A DNA stretch of 64,000 nucleotides from Oceanospirillaceae bacterium (GTDB lineage: Bacteria; Pseudomonadota; Gammaproteobacteria; Pseudomonadales; Balneatricaceae), in contig JABSQZ010000003.1 in NCBI GenBank assembly GCA_013215505.1, positions 62,001 through 126,000 of the forward strand, read 5' to 3'. The notes beneath the pieces were generated by a model. It did no database searches. It worked only from the letters and a program-made list of their open reading frames with translations, and was not told the DNA's origin. Positions 28,554 through 38,261 of this stretch are shown here, one piece after another. A program made the position numbers and the translations under genes. The number at the start of each line of letters is the position of its first letter. The stretch's first letter is position 1.

Positions 28554-29675
28554 ATGATTTATTTAGATACAGCAGCATCTTCGCCAATACTACCAGAAGT
28601 TAAAGACACCTTATTCCAGGCATTTGAAAACTCTTATGCGAACTCTGCTTCTAGTCATCTACTTGGGGAGCAAGTCTCGAATGAGATTGATCAAGTTAGG
28701 GAGTTATTAGCTGATTCTATAGGGGCGTACCCCAGTGAAATCATTTTTACTAGTGGTGCTACTGAGTCTAATAATATTGCATTTAAAAGCTTACTTTTAG
28801 GCGGCGATATACCTTCTGATAAAAAGCATATCATCACAACACATATAGAACATAAATGTATATTAGCAATTTGTGATTACTTCGTGACACTTGGTTATCA
28901 GATTACTTATCTCAAACCCAATAAATATGGGATTATTGAAGCCGCAGCAGTGGCTTCAGCAATCCGAGCAGACACCGCACTTGTCTCTGTTATGCAGGTA
29001 AACAATGAGCTTGGAAGCATTAATCCTATTGCTGAGATAGGGGAGGTGTGTTGTAAGAGTGATGTGTTATTCCATAGCGACGCAGCGCAAAGCTATGGCA
29101 AGGTTGATATAGATGTTGATGATTTAAATGTCGATGTAATGTCATTTTCTGCACACAAAATTGGTGGCCCAAAAGGGATAGGTGCCGTTTATATACGCGA
29201 TTTACGTAAGAGAAAGCTGATGCCGGTGATTCACGGCGCTGGACAAGAAGAAGGGCTAAGAGGAGGGACTGTTGCCGCACCTCTGATCATAGCTTACGGC
29301 ACTGCGATTACTGTGTTTCCGGATTATTACGAACAATTCAAATCAATAGGTGCTAAAGAGTATTTAATCGGACAACTGACAGATTATGGAATTAGCTATA
29401 ACATCAACGGCTCCGGAGATTGCCTACCCAGTTGCTTATCGTTAACTCTCTCTGCGACCAACATAAGTTTGTTAATCAGGGACAATGAAAATGAATTTTG
29501 CTTAGCCCAAGGGTCAGCCTGCTCGTCTAGGGAAATAGAAGCTTCCCATGTATTAACTGCACTAGATCTGACGAGAGAATTAGCAGAGAACACATTACGT
29601 ATAAGTTTTCCATTAGACATCCTAAAAAAGAACTTAGATGCGTTAGTCTTAGCCATTAAAAAAGCGGCTATATAG
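28554..29675 (+). CDS. sspA: Cysteine desulfurase of the DNA phosphorothioation system (SspA/DndA-like)
   Basis: A 373-residue PLP enzyme of the IscS/NifS class. YLDTAASSPILPEV opens the fold. HIEHKCIL carries the histidine stacking on PLP, SFSAHKIGGPKGIG the Schiff-base lysine (about residue 202), and AQGSACSSREIE the catalytic cysteine (about residue 324). It takes sulfur from cysteine and passes it on as persulfide. Next to SspD, SspC and SspB it is best read as the sulfur donor for backbone sulfur insertion in DNA. It is transcribed toward the sspD gene and ends in a shared palindromic terminator. That it supplies the Ssp proteins rather than Fe-S assembly is inferred from context; no iscU-like genes are near. 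Confidence 0.87.
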   Translation: MIYLDTAASSPILPEVKDTLFQAFENSYANSASSHLLGEQVSNEIDQVRELLADSIGAYPSEIIFTSGATESNNIAFKSLLLGGDIPSDKKHIITTHIEHKCILAICDYFVTLGYQITYLKPNKYGIIEAAAVASAIRADTALVSVMQVNNELGSINPIAEIGEVCCKSDVLFHSDAAQSYGKVDIDVDDLNVDVMSFSAHKIGGPKGIGAVYIRDLRKRKLMPVIHGAGQEEGLRGGTVAAPLIIAYGTAITVFPDYYEQFKSIGAKEYLIGQLTDYGISYNINGSGDCLPSCLSLTLSATNISLLIRDNENEFCLAQGSACSSREIEASHVLTALDLTRELAENTLRISFPLDILKKNLDALVLAIKKAAI

Positions 29676-29681
29676 CCGCTT
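29662..29681. terminator. Bidirectional terminator between sspA and sspD
   Basis: AAGCGGCTA (29662-29670) and TAGCCGCTT (29673-29681) form a perfect inverted repeat around two bases. An A run lies on its left, giving a T tail for the leftward transcript. It includes the sspA stop codon and lies 12 bases from the sspD stop. Confidence 0.7.
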
Positions 29682-29692
29682 AATAGATCGAG

Positions 29693-30586
29693 TTATTTGT
29701 AACAGGTCACGCAGGCCCCGCCGCCTTCTGCATCATCGTATATTTCATCGAGATCACAAAATTCAGAAGTGCCATCTTCGTCAGTCAGTAGGGCATTTCT
29801 GCGTTTTTTCTTAGCAAATCTGGCCAATTTTTTCTCATGATTTTCTTTGATACGTTTTTGCATGTCAGGGCTTTCCAAAATTTCTAATGGTTGACCTTTA
29901 CCCATCCAGTAGAATTTCTCACCGACCACATTGTTACCTTCGCCCTTTTCAAAAGCTTTTGCTTCCTCGAATAAATGAGGATGCTTTTCGAGTAGTTTGA
30001 CCCACTCGATTTTCCGCTGATAAAAACAAAATGTACAACCTGACCTCGATCGCCATTCATAATAAGCAGGCAATTCTAATCCATTTCTTTGCAGTATGTT
30101 GACGATATCACTTTTTACAATACCGTCTTCTCGAAAAGGAAATATAGAATCAATTGGTTTCTCAATTGTCATATAACCTACACGTTCAGGCTCATCTGCT
30201 CTTATGCCAACGTAGTTTTTAATACGATAGCCATCTTTGATGTAACCGTCTAACCAGCGCTCAAAAGGTTTAAGCTTTAGCTGTACAGTGCACCATCTAT
30301 CCCTTTGCGAAGGTAAGTAATTACCATGTCCCTTGAGCATATGAGCAAAGTCTTTTTCACCGCGACCTTCCATGTTATTCATTGAGCGAGCGTTCAGTCT
30401 GTGAATATACCCAAGTTTATCTTCTAGTTGGTCGATAAACTCATTGGTTTCAGGCAATTCATAACCTGTGTCGGTAAAGAAATATTCAACGTCCAAATCA
30501 GGCCTGGTTTCTTTCACATATAGCGCTAGTGCACTACTATCCTTGCCGCCAGATAACCCAAGAACATGCTTAATTTTTTCAGCCAT
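29693..30586 (-). CDS. sspD: ATP pyrophosphatase/PAPS-reductase-like phosphorothioation protein (SspD-like)
   Basis: A 297-residue adenine-nucleotide alpha-hydrolase-fold protein. The PP-loop is VLGLSGGKDSSALALYV at residues about 8-24. Cysteines at WCTVQLK (about residue 98), RSGCTFCFYQRKIEW (about 182-185) and the C-terminal GGACVTCYK could bind a cluster or carry sulfur. SspD, like DndC, activates the DNA backbone phosphate with ATP so that sulfur can be inserted. It starts eight bases after the end of sspC in one leftward operon sspB-sspC-sspD, the order known for SspBCD. Confidence 0.85.
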   Translation of the reverse strand: MAEKIKHVLGLSGGKDSSALALYVKETRPDLDVEYFFTDTGYELPETNEFIDQLEDKLGYIHRLNARSMNNMEGRGEKDFAHMLKGHGNYLPSQRDRWCTVQLKLKPFERWLDGYIKDGYRIKNYVGIRADEPERVGYMTIEKPIDSIFPFREDGIVKSDIVNILQRNGLELPAYYEWRSRSGCTFCFYQRKIEWVKLLEKHPHLFEEAKAFEKGEGNNVVGEKFYWMGKGQPLEILESPDMQKRIKENHEKKLARFAKKKRRNALLTDEDGTSEFCDLDEIYDDAEGGGACVTCYK

Positions 30587-30594
30587 GTTTTAGC

Positions 30595-33500
30595 CTATGC
30601 TTCTTCCATTAAATTTGACATTAGGCGTGCTAATGTTGCGAGTTGTTTTTCTTTTGAGATATTAGCAATAGACTGTTGGATATCATTAACGGCTGCCTTT
30701 ACTTCTATATCGTTATGAAGATCGTATTTGATAAAGCCGCTATACTCTTTATATGCGCCAGCACTATCAGTAGTCATAAAAGCTAAAGGTTGGGTAGTTT
30801 TTTTATTGCTAATATTACTTAAAGACTCAATACGTCTGAACTGAACACATAAATTTTGTAATTCATCTAAGCCATTTCTTAAGTGCTTATCGGTCCATTT
30901 TGGATCGGGAACACCGGCGGCGAGGTTAATGATAAGTTCGAAAGAACCATTACCTTCAATAAATTTAATAAGGCGTGAAGCTAGTTCTTTAACATTGGGT
31001 CGCTGAGCCATAGTCACAATAATCTCACAGCGCGCCTTCAAGTCATTATCAAAATCAGCAGCTAAACCAGACTTAATGATCTGTTTAAAACCTGACAACA
31101 ACATATCATGTTGTGCGGATAAATCTTCTATCGCTGTTTTTAAACTGTGTGCTAATTTCGCATCTGCATCGGGATCTTTCAAATCAACATCAAAAACGCT
31201 AGGTAGGTCCTCAAGTATTAATTTATATGGATCACTTGCCCCAATAACTTTATTGCGGAAGGCTCTAGCTTGGTTGGTTAACCCACCAGAGGTTTGATTG
31301 TTAGAGATGTTCTCACCGCTGGTTTTTTTAACCCAGGTAGGTAAGGTATGAACAATTTTAACAATATGTTTAGCAATGCTTAAAATTGTATCGCTTGATT
31401 CTATTTTCCCCACTGTCGCCTTGGCCAAAGTATCTAGAAGGTGCGTTTGAATTTCAGATATTTCGAAATACCTGACACCTGCTTCAGCAGGGCGCTTATA
31501 GATTTTGGTAATCAATTCTTCATCTAATTCAGGTATGAATAACCACTGCTGTGTTATATCGTAATCATAAAAAGCAATATGCCCTTCTAATGATTTTAAA
31601 AGAGCTAGGCCGTAAATTTTACATAAACCTGTAGTTAGGCCAAAAGGTGGACGCATCCATCTTTGATATAACTCTTCTAGTGTGACCCGTGACCCACTTG
31701 ATTTAATAAAATCTACACCATCTTGCCACAGACTTTGCATATTACTTTCAATAGTCTCAGGTAGGCCTCGCCAGTTACTTGGAAACAAGTAGCCTTCCTC
31801 TGTTTCGCAATGCCAGCCTTTACTTTTTAAGCATGATAGATAGATACCTTTTTCAGGAGGGCAAGTATTATCGTCAAAGCCTAAGTCTTTCTTATCCCCA
31901 TTCTCTAACATTTTGTTCATTAACTTAAGAATAGCGCTGTTTGCACTGCCTGAAGGCTTAGACCTGTTTACTAGTTCGTTAAGAACTTCTGGAGCAAGGT
32001 AGTATATTTCGTCTGCTATTTTGGATGCACTAACAGACAATGGCTGATGCTTTAATTTCTGACCTTGATGTGACCACTGAGCTCGTCTGAAAACAAGTTC
32101 TAGTTCTATAGCTACATTTTGATTGGCTAGAATAATACGGTGTTCTATTTCATTCTTTGCGATTAGATCGTGATTGATTTTTTTTTCATGTTTTTCGATC
32201 TGGCGTAATGCGATAAGTTCAATAGCAACTGCTTTAAGGTTATCTAAGTTATCCGCTTCCCCTAATACAGCGTAAGGTGAATCCTCGCATTGCTTGGTAA
32301 GCTCTTTTGCAACGTTTGCATTGGCAGGTATCAAGAAGTTTGCAAACGCTTCGCCTGTGATAGGAGGCTTCTTCAGGCTCTCTAGCAGTGTAGAATCTAT
32401 CTTGCTGATGAGGTGAGTATTAGCCCAACGCATAGTGCCGGTTCGGTGATAGTGAGCGGTGGCTAAAATGTTTTGAGATTTGTCGCAAACATTTGTCCAA
32501 TCAACACCGTCACTAACAACTTCAATACGTTCAAGTACTAAATTGTGGATGTCTATATCGCTACCTTGAAAGACAAACAAAGCATCATGTTTTTGCCGAT
32601 ATATGATAATTGTCCAGGTTTCAAGATCTAATAGAGCATTTTCAACCTCAACAGGAGCATGATTCAGATGGGTGAAATATTTAACGATGAAATCACGCTT
32701 GGCATGCAAGTGATGATGGAAGCCGAAAATTGTGAGTAACGCAATTAATTTAGCAACTGCTACATGCAAATCACCGCCTTTTTGTGTTGCCCGGTATATC
32801 GCGTCGCACCCTTCAAGCCAAGCTTTGCTATCGTTAGAAGTAACAATTAAATGATGCAAGTTGTGATGCAAATAGTCCCACAACCGTGATGGGCTAAATA
32901 GTGCATATGTAGATATATCAGCACCATAGTTTTCTGCTAAAAACTCTCTGAATCCTAACTTCTCATGTGAAGATAGAAAGCCAAATATACTACGCTCATT
33001 TTGCGAAAATCTTCGCCTTGAAATCGGGCCAAGCAGTAAGCTAACTAAAGGATCAAGAGGTAGTGTTTTTGTAAGTGCTGAGATGTTCTTGCTTTGGTGA
33101 GTAAAAGTTGAAACGACATCATCTAATAAAGCTGAGTAGCGACTTTCAAGTAAACTGGTCACTTCCTCAGTTTTTTGTATTGAGTCCCCAACCAAAATAA
33201 GTGATTCATCAATTGAAGGGTTAAAGCTTAAATCGCTGTACCTACCCTGTACTTTTGCCCACTCTTTTTGTGCTATAGCATCTTTATTTCTAGCATAATC
33301 GGTAAAAGCTTGGTGTAGAAAACTTATTAATAATGTCGGTAAATCAGACTGTTGAGCAATATCAGCTAAAGATTGAAAGAGGTGTAAATCTTTATTTGCT
33401 CGAGATTGATAATCTAAAGCCTTACCCATTTCATCCAGCAGAATTAAGACACCATCTGCTTTCGTATTTTGTTTAGTAATAGTTGCTTTAATTCTTGCTA

Positions 33501-33984
33501 AGCATTCATCATCATCTAATAACTTAATTTCTTCTATATCATAATCTAGGTCGAACGCACCATAAGTACTCATCAAAATAGCATTTGCGGGCGACTCCAA
33601 ACCGCACACATGCTTGATTACTATCCAGCCTTTTTTAATTCCAAACCGGGAGGGGAATTCGTCTAACAATCCAAGTGTGCTACCTAGTTTTTGAGTGGCG
33701 TAGTCGCGCTCTTTTTTGTTAATAGATAATAAGCTAGATAAAAAAAGTGCAATAGTTGATTTACCTGATCCATAAGGTCCAGTTAAAGTGTAAGCACGTT
33801 GTGAGCTGCCAGCATAATCGCGACTGATAGTATCTAGTACATTGACGGCAGTGCCGTGCAGTATAAAATCATCAACAAAATGTTTAAAATCAGTTCCTTG
33901 AGTGTCTATTTTGACAGAGCTTTTATAACGTTGATTGATATTGATTGATTGCGAGGTCATATTATCGTGCGCCATATAGTTCAT
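30595..33984 (-). CDS. sspC: Large P-loop ATPase of the phosphorothioation system (SspC-like)
   Basis: A 1129-residue protein with a Walker A loop LTGPYGSGKSTIALFLSSLL near residue 70 and a likely Walker B at VLILLDEMGKALDY near residue 185. The remainder is long, helical and without other motifs I can name. SspC is the ATPase needed with SspB and SspD for single-strand phosphorothioation. The gene overlaps the end of sspB by 23 bases, so translation is coupled. Starts at residues 1, 4 or 9 are all possible because no clear ribosome site is present; the longest is given. The assignment rests on its position between DUF4007 and PP-loop genes plus its size and P-loop. Confidence 0.82.
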   Translation of the reverse strand: MNYMAHDNMTSQSININQRYKSSVKIDTQGTDFKHFVDDFILHGTAVNVLDTISRDYAGSSQRAYTLTGPYGSGKSTIALFLSSLLSINKKERDYATQKLGSTLGLLDEFPSRFGIKKGWIVIKHVCGLESPANAILMSTYGAFDLDYDIEEIKLLDDDECLARIKATITKQNTKADGVLILLDEMGKALDYQSRANKDLHLFQSLADIAQQSDLPTLLISFLHQAFTDYARNKDAIAQKEWAKVQGRYSDLSFNPSIDESLILVGDSIQKTEEVTSLLESRYSALLDDVVSTFTHQSKNISALTKTLPLDPLVSLLLGPISRRRFSQNERSIFGFLSSHEKLGFREFLAENYGADISTYALFSPSRLWDYLHHNLHHLIVTSNDSKAWLEGCDAIYRATQKGGDLHVAVAKLIALLTIFGFHHHLHAKRDFIVKYFTHLNHAPVEVENALLDLETWTIIIYRQKHDALFVFQGSDIDIHNLVLERIEVVSDGVDWTNVCDKSQNILATAHYHRTGTMRWANTHLISKIDSTLLESLKKPPITGEAFANFLIPANANVAKELTKQCEDSPYAVLGEADNLDNLKAVAIELIALRQIEKHEKKINHDLIAKNEIEHRIILANQNVAIELELVFRRAQWSHQGQKLKHQPLSVSASKIADEIYYLAPEVLNELVNRSKPSGSANSAILKLMNKMLENGDKKDLGFDDNTCPPEKGIYLSCLKSKGWHCETEEGYLFPSNWRGLPETIESNMQSLWQDGVDFIKSSGSRVTLEELYQRWMRPPFGLTTGLCKIYGLALLKSLEGHIAFYDYDITQQWLFIPELDEELITKIYKRPAEAGVRYFEISEIQTHLLDTLAKATVGKIESSDTILSIAKHIVKIVHTLPTWVKKTSGENISNNQTSGGLTNQARAFRNKVIGASDPYKLILEDLPSVFDVDLKDPDADAKLAHSLKTAIEDLSAQHDMLLSGFKQIIKSGLAADFDNDLKARCEIIVTMAQRPNVKELASRLIKFIEGNGSFELIINLAAGVPDPKWTDKHLRNGLDELQNLCVQFRRIESLSNISNKKTTQPLAFMTTDSAGAYKEYSGFIKYDLHNDIEVKAAVNDIQQSIANISKEKQLATLARLMSNLMEEA

Positions 33985-34909
33985 CTAAATAGAAATCAGG
34001 ATTTTCTAAAGTTTTTTGCGTCAGTTTTACTTGCCTTAAGCCAAGTGAATCTAACCATGAAACAGCGCCTTGCGTAAATTCTTGTGCTTCATCAAGCTTC
34101 TGCCCTAAGCCCGCCTCAGATAATCTAAAAATGCGACCAGGTGAATAAGGCTTACTCAGTAAAGCATCGAAGTTTACCGTGAAAATTTTAGAATCTTCAG
34201 TCTCAACCTGTGCAAATTTAACTAGGGCATAAATAAAAATTTCGATAGGTAAATCAGGTCTATCAGTCAAGTTGCTGACATAGTAACCACCGCCGTTATC
34301 TTGAACTAAATTGAGTTCAGCTAGCGGCGAATTGAAGTGATCTTCATCAACACTAAATTTCTTTTTTGCCGTTGTGCTTTTAAATTTCGTGCAGTATGTG
34401 CTTAAAAAGCAGTCAATGTCTTTCTTGAGAGTTGTCTCAATACCTATTTCATTAGTGACTAATCGTTGTGCGTCATCAGTAAAGTCAGTGACTAGTTTAG
34501 ATTTTTCAAAATGTTGAATGTTTGAAAAATTAAAAAAGTAACGGTAAGCAGTAAGGTGCTTGTAATTGAAATTCAACCAAAAATGTAGAAGCCATACAGA
34601 GGCAGAATTTTCTAAGTACGGATCTTTGCCTTGCACACTGCGGCTGCCAAAAAGATACGTACCTTGCGCAGAAACACTATGGCTAACAACGTTGTTTTTA
34701 TTCGTCATCGTTATAACGCTACTTGCTTCACCCCAGTAACGGATAGCATTAACCATATTTTTTCCGACACCAAGCTCCACAATCGCCTTGCGGGTACTTT
34801 CTTCGTTCGATGTTTGTAATTTCCCGCCTGAATTCAGATAGTTAATAGCTTTATATAACCATCCGTATCTTAATGAAAATGTATCGTGCCCGGTGAATTT
34901 AGCTTTCAT
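33962..34909 (-). CDS. sspB: DUF4007 family protein, phosphorothioation nickase (SspB-like)
   Basis: A 315-residue protein that begins KFTGHDTFSLRYGWLYKAIN and continues RKAIVELGVGKNMVNAIRYW, which are hallmarks of the DUF4007 family. SspB is described as the DNA-nicking component of single-strand phosphorothioation. It is first in the leftward sspBCD operon; the next gene overlaps its end. About 930 bases separate it from the divergent PLD-helicase gene. Confidence 0.87.
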   Translation of the reverse strand: MKAKFTGHDTFSLRYGWLYKAINYLNSGGKLQTSNEESTRKAIVELGVGKNMVNAIRYWGEASSVITMTNKNNVVSHSVSAQGTYLFGSRSVQGKDPYLENSASVWLLHFWLNFNYKHLTAYRYFFNFSNIQHFEKSKLVTDFTDDAQRLVTNEIGIETTLKKDIDCFLSTYCTKFKSTTAKKKFSVDEDHFNSPLAELNLVQDNGGGYYVSNLTDRPDLPIEIFIYALVKFAQVETEDSKIFTVNFDALLSKPYSPGRIFRLSEAGLGQKLDEAQEFTQGAVSWLDSLGLRQVKLTQKTLENPDFYLDELYGAR

Positions 34910-35838
34910 GTATGTAAGGGTCTCTGGAGAAATTGTCCAAGAGAGATGATATTACTATTTCCTGATAGATTAAAGTGATTTGTTGTTAAGTAGAGATTTT
35001 TTAAGCGAGTTTAAGGCGAGGTTAATCTTCAAAAAATAACGACTAATAGTTTGATTTAAATCAAATTATTCAGCATAAATAAATATATTAAAGATTACAC
35101 TGTCAACGTATCTTCGAAAAATGGTGGGTGATCAGGTAGTCGTCAGTACATCTCGTTTATGTTTGGGCTGAATGCTCCAGTAACCATACAAAGGTGGTAA
35201 CTGGATAACGCCGGCACGCATTGGATAGATATTGGCGTTGATTGCAGAGTTAATTTTTGACCACTTTGTAAAATAGCTACATCAATAAAGAAGAAGCTGG
35301 AACAAAGATTGTACCTTTTAATTGTACAAGGGCTAAAGAAAGAGCCAGAGGCCCCTTATTAAACCGAACCAAGTGTCGCTAAGGTGATGAAGTCAAAATG
35401 ATTGACCTGAATTATAGAAGTCAGCCAGCTTAACAACGACGGGGGATAGACTTGGATTTGATGTTGAGAAAGTGATGTCAGAAAAGGCTCCCCGAAAAAA
35501 TTGTCCTAGAGCAATAGTGATAGTTGGTATTGAACGATGAAATATTTTGTTATTAAACATTCATGAGTATTGTCTTTGATAAGTAACGTATTAATAAAAT
35601 TAACTTGTTGAAATGTATTCATAAAATACATATTCTATCGAATGGTGTCTTTATCGTCATACCTCGTGAAACGGAGATAGGTTGCAGAAAATATGAGACA
35701 AAATTGTGGGAAAATTCACTAAGTTTTTTATCCGGTAATGCTAGCGATCTTATTGCATTGCAATCCGTTGAAAACATCAAAACGCTGAAGCACTCACTTA
35801 CTTCACATTAGAGGTTACAAATGTAGCAAAGGAATTGA
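34910..35838. other. Divergent intergenic region of the defence island
   Basis: About 930 bases between sspB and the PLD-helicase. A 68-codon frame at 35605-35811 starts with TTG and lacks a ribosome site; I do not count it as a gene. No clear operator or IS end was seen. It must hold the two divergent promoters. Confidence 0.5.
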
Positions 35839-38028
35839 ATGAGTTTTTTAGATATTAGTTTTCCCAATAATTTTGAGTTTAGTTCCGATTCAGATAACTT
35901 GCCTTTGGAATTTTATTTACAAACATTTCCTAAATCAAAAACAGTTTATTTGAAGCTAGGGTACTTTAGTTCGTCTGCGATTAAAGTGCTTGCATATGGC
36001 TTTGCTCAGTTCATATACCGAGGCGGAACTATAAAGATAGTCACCAACCATTTTCTATATGGCCAAGATAAGCAATTATTAGATCCGGATCATTCCTCCC
36101 AAGACGATATTGAAGGAAGCTTCCTCTTGAATTTAAATTGGCTGAAAGACTCTCTCACTAGTGAGGCAGAACAATTTTATGACTGCCTTAAATATTTAAT
36201 AAAGAATAAGAGGGTAGAAATAATTCCTGTAATGTTATTGCCAAATAAAATGGCTCATTACAAACAAGGAATTTTCACCGATAAACATGATAATACAATT
36301 TTCATGGATGGTAGTTGTAATTTTACGGCCAATGGTCTTCTTGAAAATGGCGAGAATATATCTGTATATCGTTCGTGGGGAGATGCTTTTGAGCAAGGTA
36401 AGATAACAGACAAAAAATTAGATATTGCAAGTATATGTAATAAATCGAATGAACAATATAAATATTTAGATAGTGAAAAAATTTTAGATGCTGTTTCATC
36501 CCTTGGCAAGGAGAAGTCAATAGAGGAGTTGCTTTCAAATGAGATGACTCTAATTGGAAAGAATTATATTACTAATACTGAGCTCATTGAAAAGTATAAG
36601 TTGGAGTTGGAGGCGGTCATAATTAAAGAGAAGCATGAACCTAAGTTTCCATTCTCCTCATCTCCAAGAGGTTACCAAGTTGATGCATATAATCAGTGGC
36701 TTGAAAAGGGAAAACAAGGAATTTTCGCAATGGCAACGGGGACAGGTAAAACCATTACCTCATTGAACTGTGTCCTCAATCAGTACCAAATAGATGGAAA
36801 ATATCAAGTTGTTATTCTTGTACCTTCTAAAGTATTGCTTAACCAATGGGCAGATGAAGTGTCCTTATTTAATTTTTCTAACATTCACCTTGTATCTTCA
36901 GAATATAAATGGAAACCAGGATTAAATAACTTAGCTACACATTTAATGTTTAATGCGAATGTGTCTTTTATTATGATTTGTACATACACAACGTTTTCTT
37001 CCGAAAGGTTTGAAAAATATAGAAAATTTATACCAAAAGAAACAATTTTCATTGCGGATGAGGCGCATAATATCGGCAGTGTAAAAATGAAAAAATTACT
37101 ACCAGAGCTTTCTTATGAAAGGAGAATTGCACTATCTGCAACCCCTAAAAGGAAGTTTGACGAAGAAGGGAACTCACAGATTGAAGAATTCTTTAATTCC
37201 TCTGAACCATATACATTCACTTTTTCAATGGAGCGGGCGATTAGGGAGGGTATTTTATGTACATATGATTACTTTCCTCAGATTGTTACTCTTACGGATG
37301 AAGAATTAGCTAGCTATGTAGAAATAAGCAAGAAGCTAGCTAGGTTTTTCGACAGTGAGTCAGGTACGTTTAAAAAGAATGACATGCTAGAAAAGCTACT
37401 CCTGGCAAGAAAGAGAATTATACATAAAGCCGAAAATAAAAAATTTGTATTTAAATCTATATTAAATAAACACGTTCGGAATAATGGAAAATTGAAACAC
37501 TCATTCGTATATACGCCGGAAGGGAGCGATTCTGAAGGTCAGAATATTATGGAAGAGTATTTGTCTATATTAGAGGATGTTTCCCCGAGTACAAGAGCTT
37601 TTTCGTATACAAGTGGTACTCAAAATAAAAAGGAAGTAATGGATAATTTTGAACGAGGCCTCATAGATTCGCTGTTTTCAATGAAATGCCTTGATGAAGG
37701 TGTTGATATACCAAGGGCTGAATTAGCAATTTTTTGCTCAAGTACCGGTAATCCGCGCCAATTCATACAGAGACGGGGAAGGATTCTAAGGAAGCATCCA
37801 GAAAAAAAACAGGCAACTATATACGACTTAGTCGTTGTACCAAGCCTAGAGCATGATCCATCAACTTTTTCTTTTGAGAAAAGCTTGATGCGTGAAGAAT
37901 TAATTAGAGTTATTTATTTCGCTTCATTAGCGGACAACTATTACTCAGCAATGAAGCTATTTGAACCGGTTGCAGATTTCTATGATTTAAATCTATATGC
38001 AATGCAGAACGAATTAGGGGAACATTAA
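35839..38028 (+). CDS. PLD-nuclease/SF2 helicase fusion (restriction component candidate)
   Basis: A 729-residue protein. The N-terminal third has one phospholipase-D (HKD) site: MAHYKQGIFTDKHDNTIFMD with HxK at about 139-141, then GSCNFT. The rest is a superfamily 2 helicase/translocase: MATGTGKTITSLNCVL (Walker A, about residue 302), FIADEAHNIG (DEAH), RIALSATPKR (motif III), LDEGVDIPRAE and QFIQRRGRILRKHPEKK (motifs V-VI). AAGGA precedes the ATG. The gene starts a tight rightward block of four. It fits the nuclease/helicase of the restriction arm in phosphorothioation systems such as SspFGH, but I cannot tell from memory which letter it would be. A self-contained defence module is the alternative. 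Confidence 0.82.
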   Translation: MSFLDISFPNNFEFSSDSDNLPLEFYLQTFPKSKTVYLKLGYFSSSAIKVLAYGFAQFIYRGGTIKIVTNHFLYGQDKQLLDPDHSSQDDIEGSFLLNLNWLKDSLTSEAEQFYDCLKYLIKNKRVEIIPVMLLPNKMAHYKQGIFTDKHDNTIFMDGSCNFTANGLLENGENISVYRSWGDAFEQGKITDKKLDIASICNKSNEQYKYLDSEKILDAVSSLGKEKSIEELLSNEMTLIGKNYITNTELIEKYKLELEAVIIKEKHEPKFPFSSSPRGYQVDAYNQWLEKGKQGIFAMATGTGKTITSLNCVLNQYQIDGKYQVVILVPSKVLLNQWADEVSLFNFSNIHLVSSEYKWKPGLNNLATHLMFNANVSFIMICTYTTFSSERFEKYRKFIPKETIFIADEAHNIGSVKMKKLLPELSYERRIALSATPKRKFDEEGNSQIEEFFNSSEPYTFTFSMERAIREGILCTYDYFPQIVTLTDEELASYVEISKKLARFFDSESGTFKKNDMLEKLLLARKRIIHKAENKKFVFKSILNKHVRNNGKLKHSFVYTPEGSDSEGQNIMEEYLSILEDVSPSTRAFSYTSGTQNKKEVMDNFERGLIDSLFSMKCLDEGVDIPRAELAIFCSSTGNPRQFIQRRGRILRKHPEKKQATIYDLVVVPSLEHDPSTFSFEKSLMREELIRVIYFASLADNYYSAMKLFEPVADFYDLNLYAMQNELGEH

Positions 38029-38261
38029 TGGCAAGAGATAGGAACGAAATACTACAGGAATTCTTGAAAAACGAGAAGTTATTGGAGCTGTTAGAAGTAG
38101 GGGCTTTAGATGCTGTAGATAATTCATTTAAAGATAAGTCAAAATATTTACTAGTCGAAGCTATAAAAAAGATGATACTTAGCTACAGCACAGAGGATAG
38201 TACTTCGCAGACCCTAAAAAAAATTAATGCCTTAATATCAACTGAGGTCAGGTCGTCATGA
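38028..38261 (+). CDS. Small protein between the helicase and the SMC-like ATPase
   Basis: A 77-residue charged helical protein (ILQEFLKNEKLLELLEVGAL, SKYLLVEAIKKMILSY). Its ATG overlaps the helicase stop by one base (TAATG) and its end overlaps the next ATG by four bases, with GGGGA ahead of the start. Such coupling marks a real gene, probably an accessory subunit. No family recognised. Confidence 0.65.
   Translation: MARDRNEILQEFLKNEKLLELLEVGALDAVDNSFKDKSKYLLVEAIKKMILSYSTEDSTSQTLKKINALISTEVRSS

Noticed and set aside
35605-35811. 68-codon frame upstream of the PLD-helicase
   Set aside because: Starts with TTG, has no ribosome site, no recognisable sequence and lies in a promoter region.
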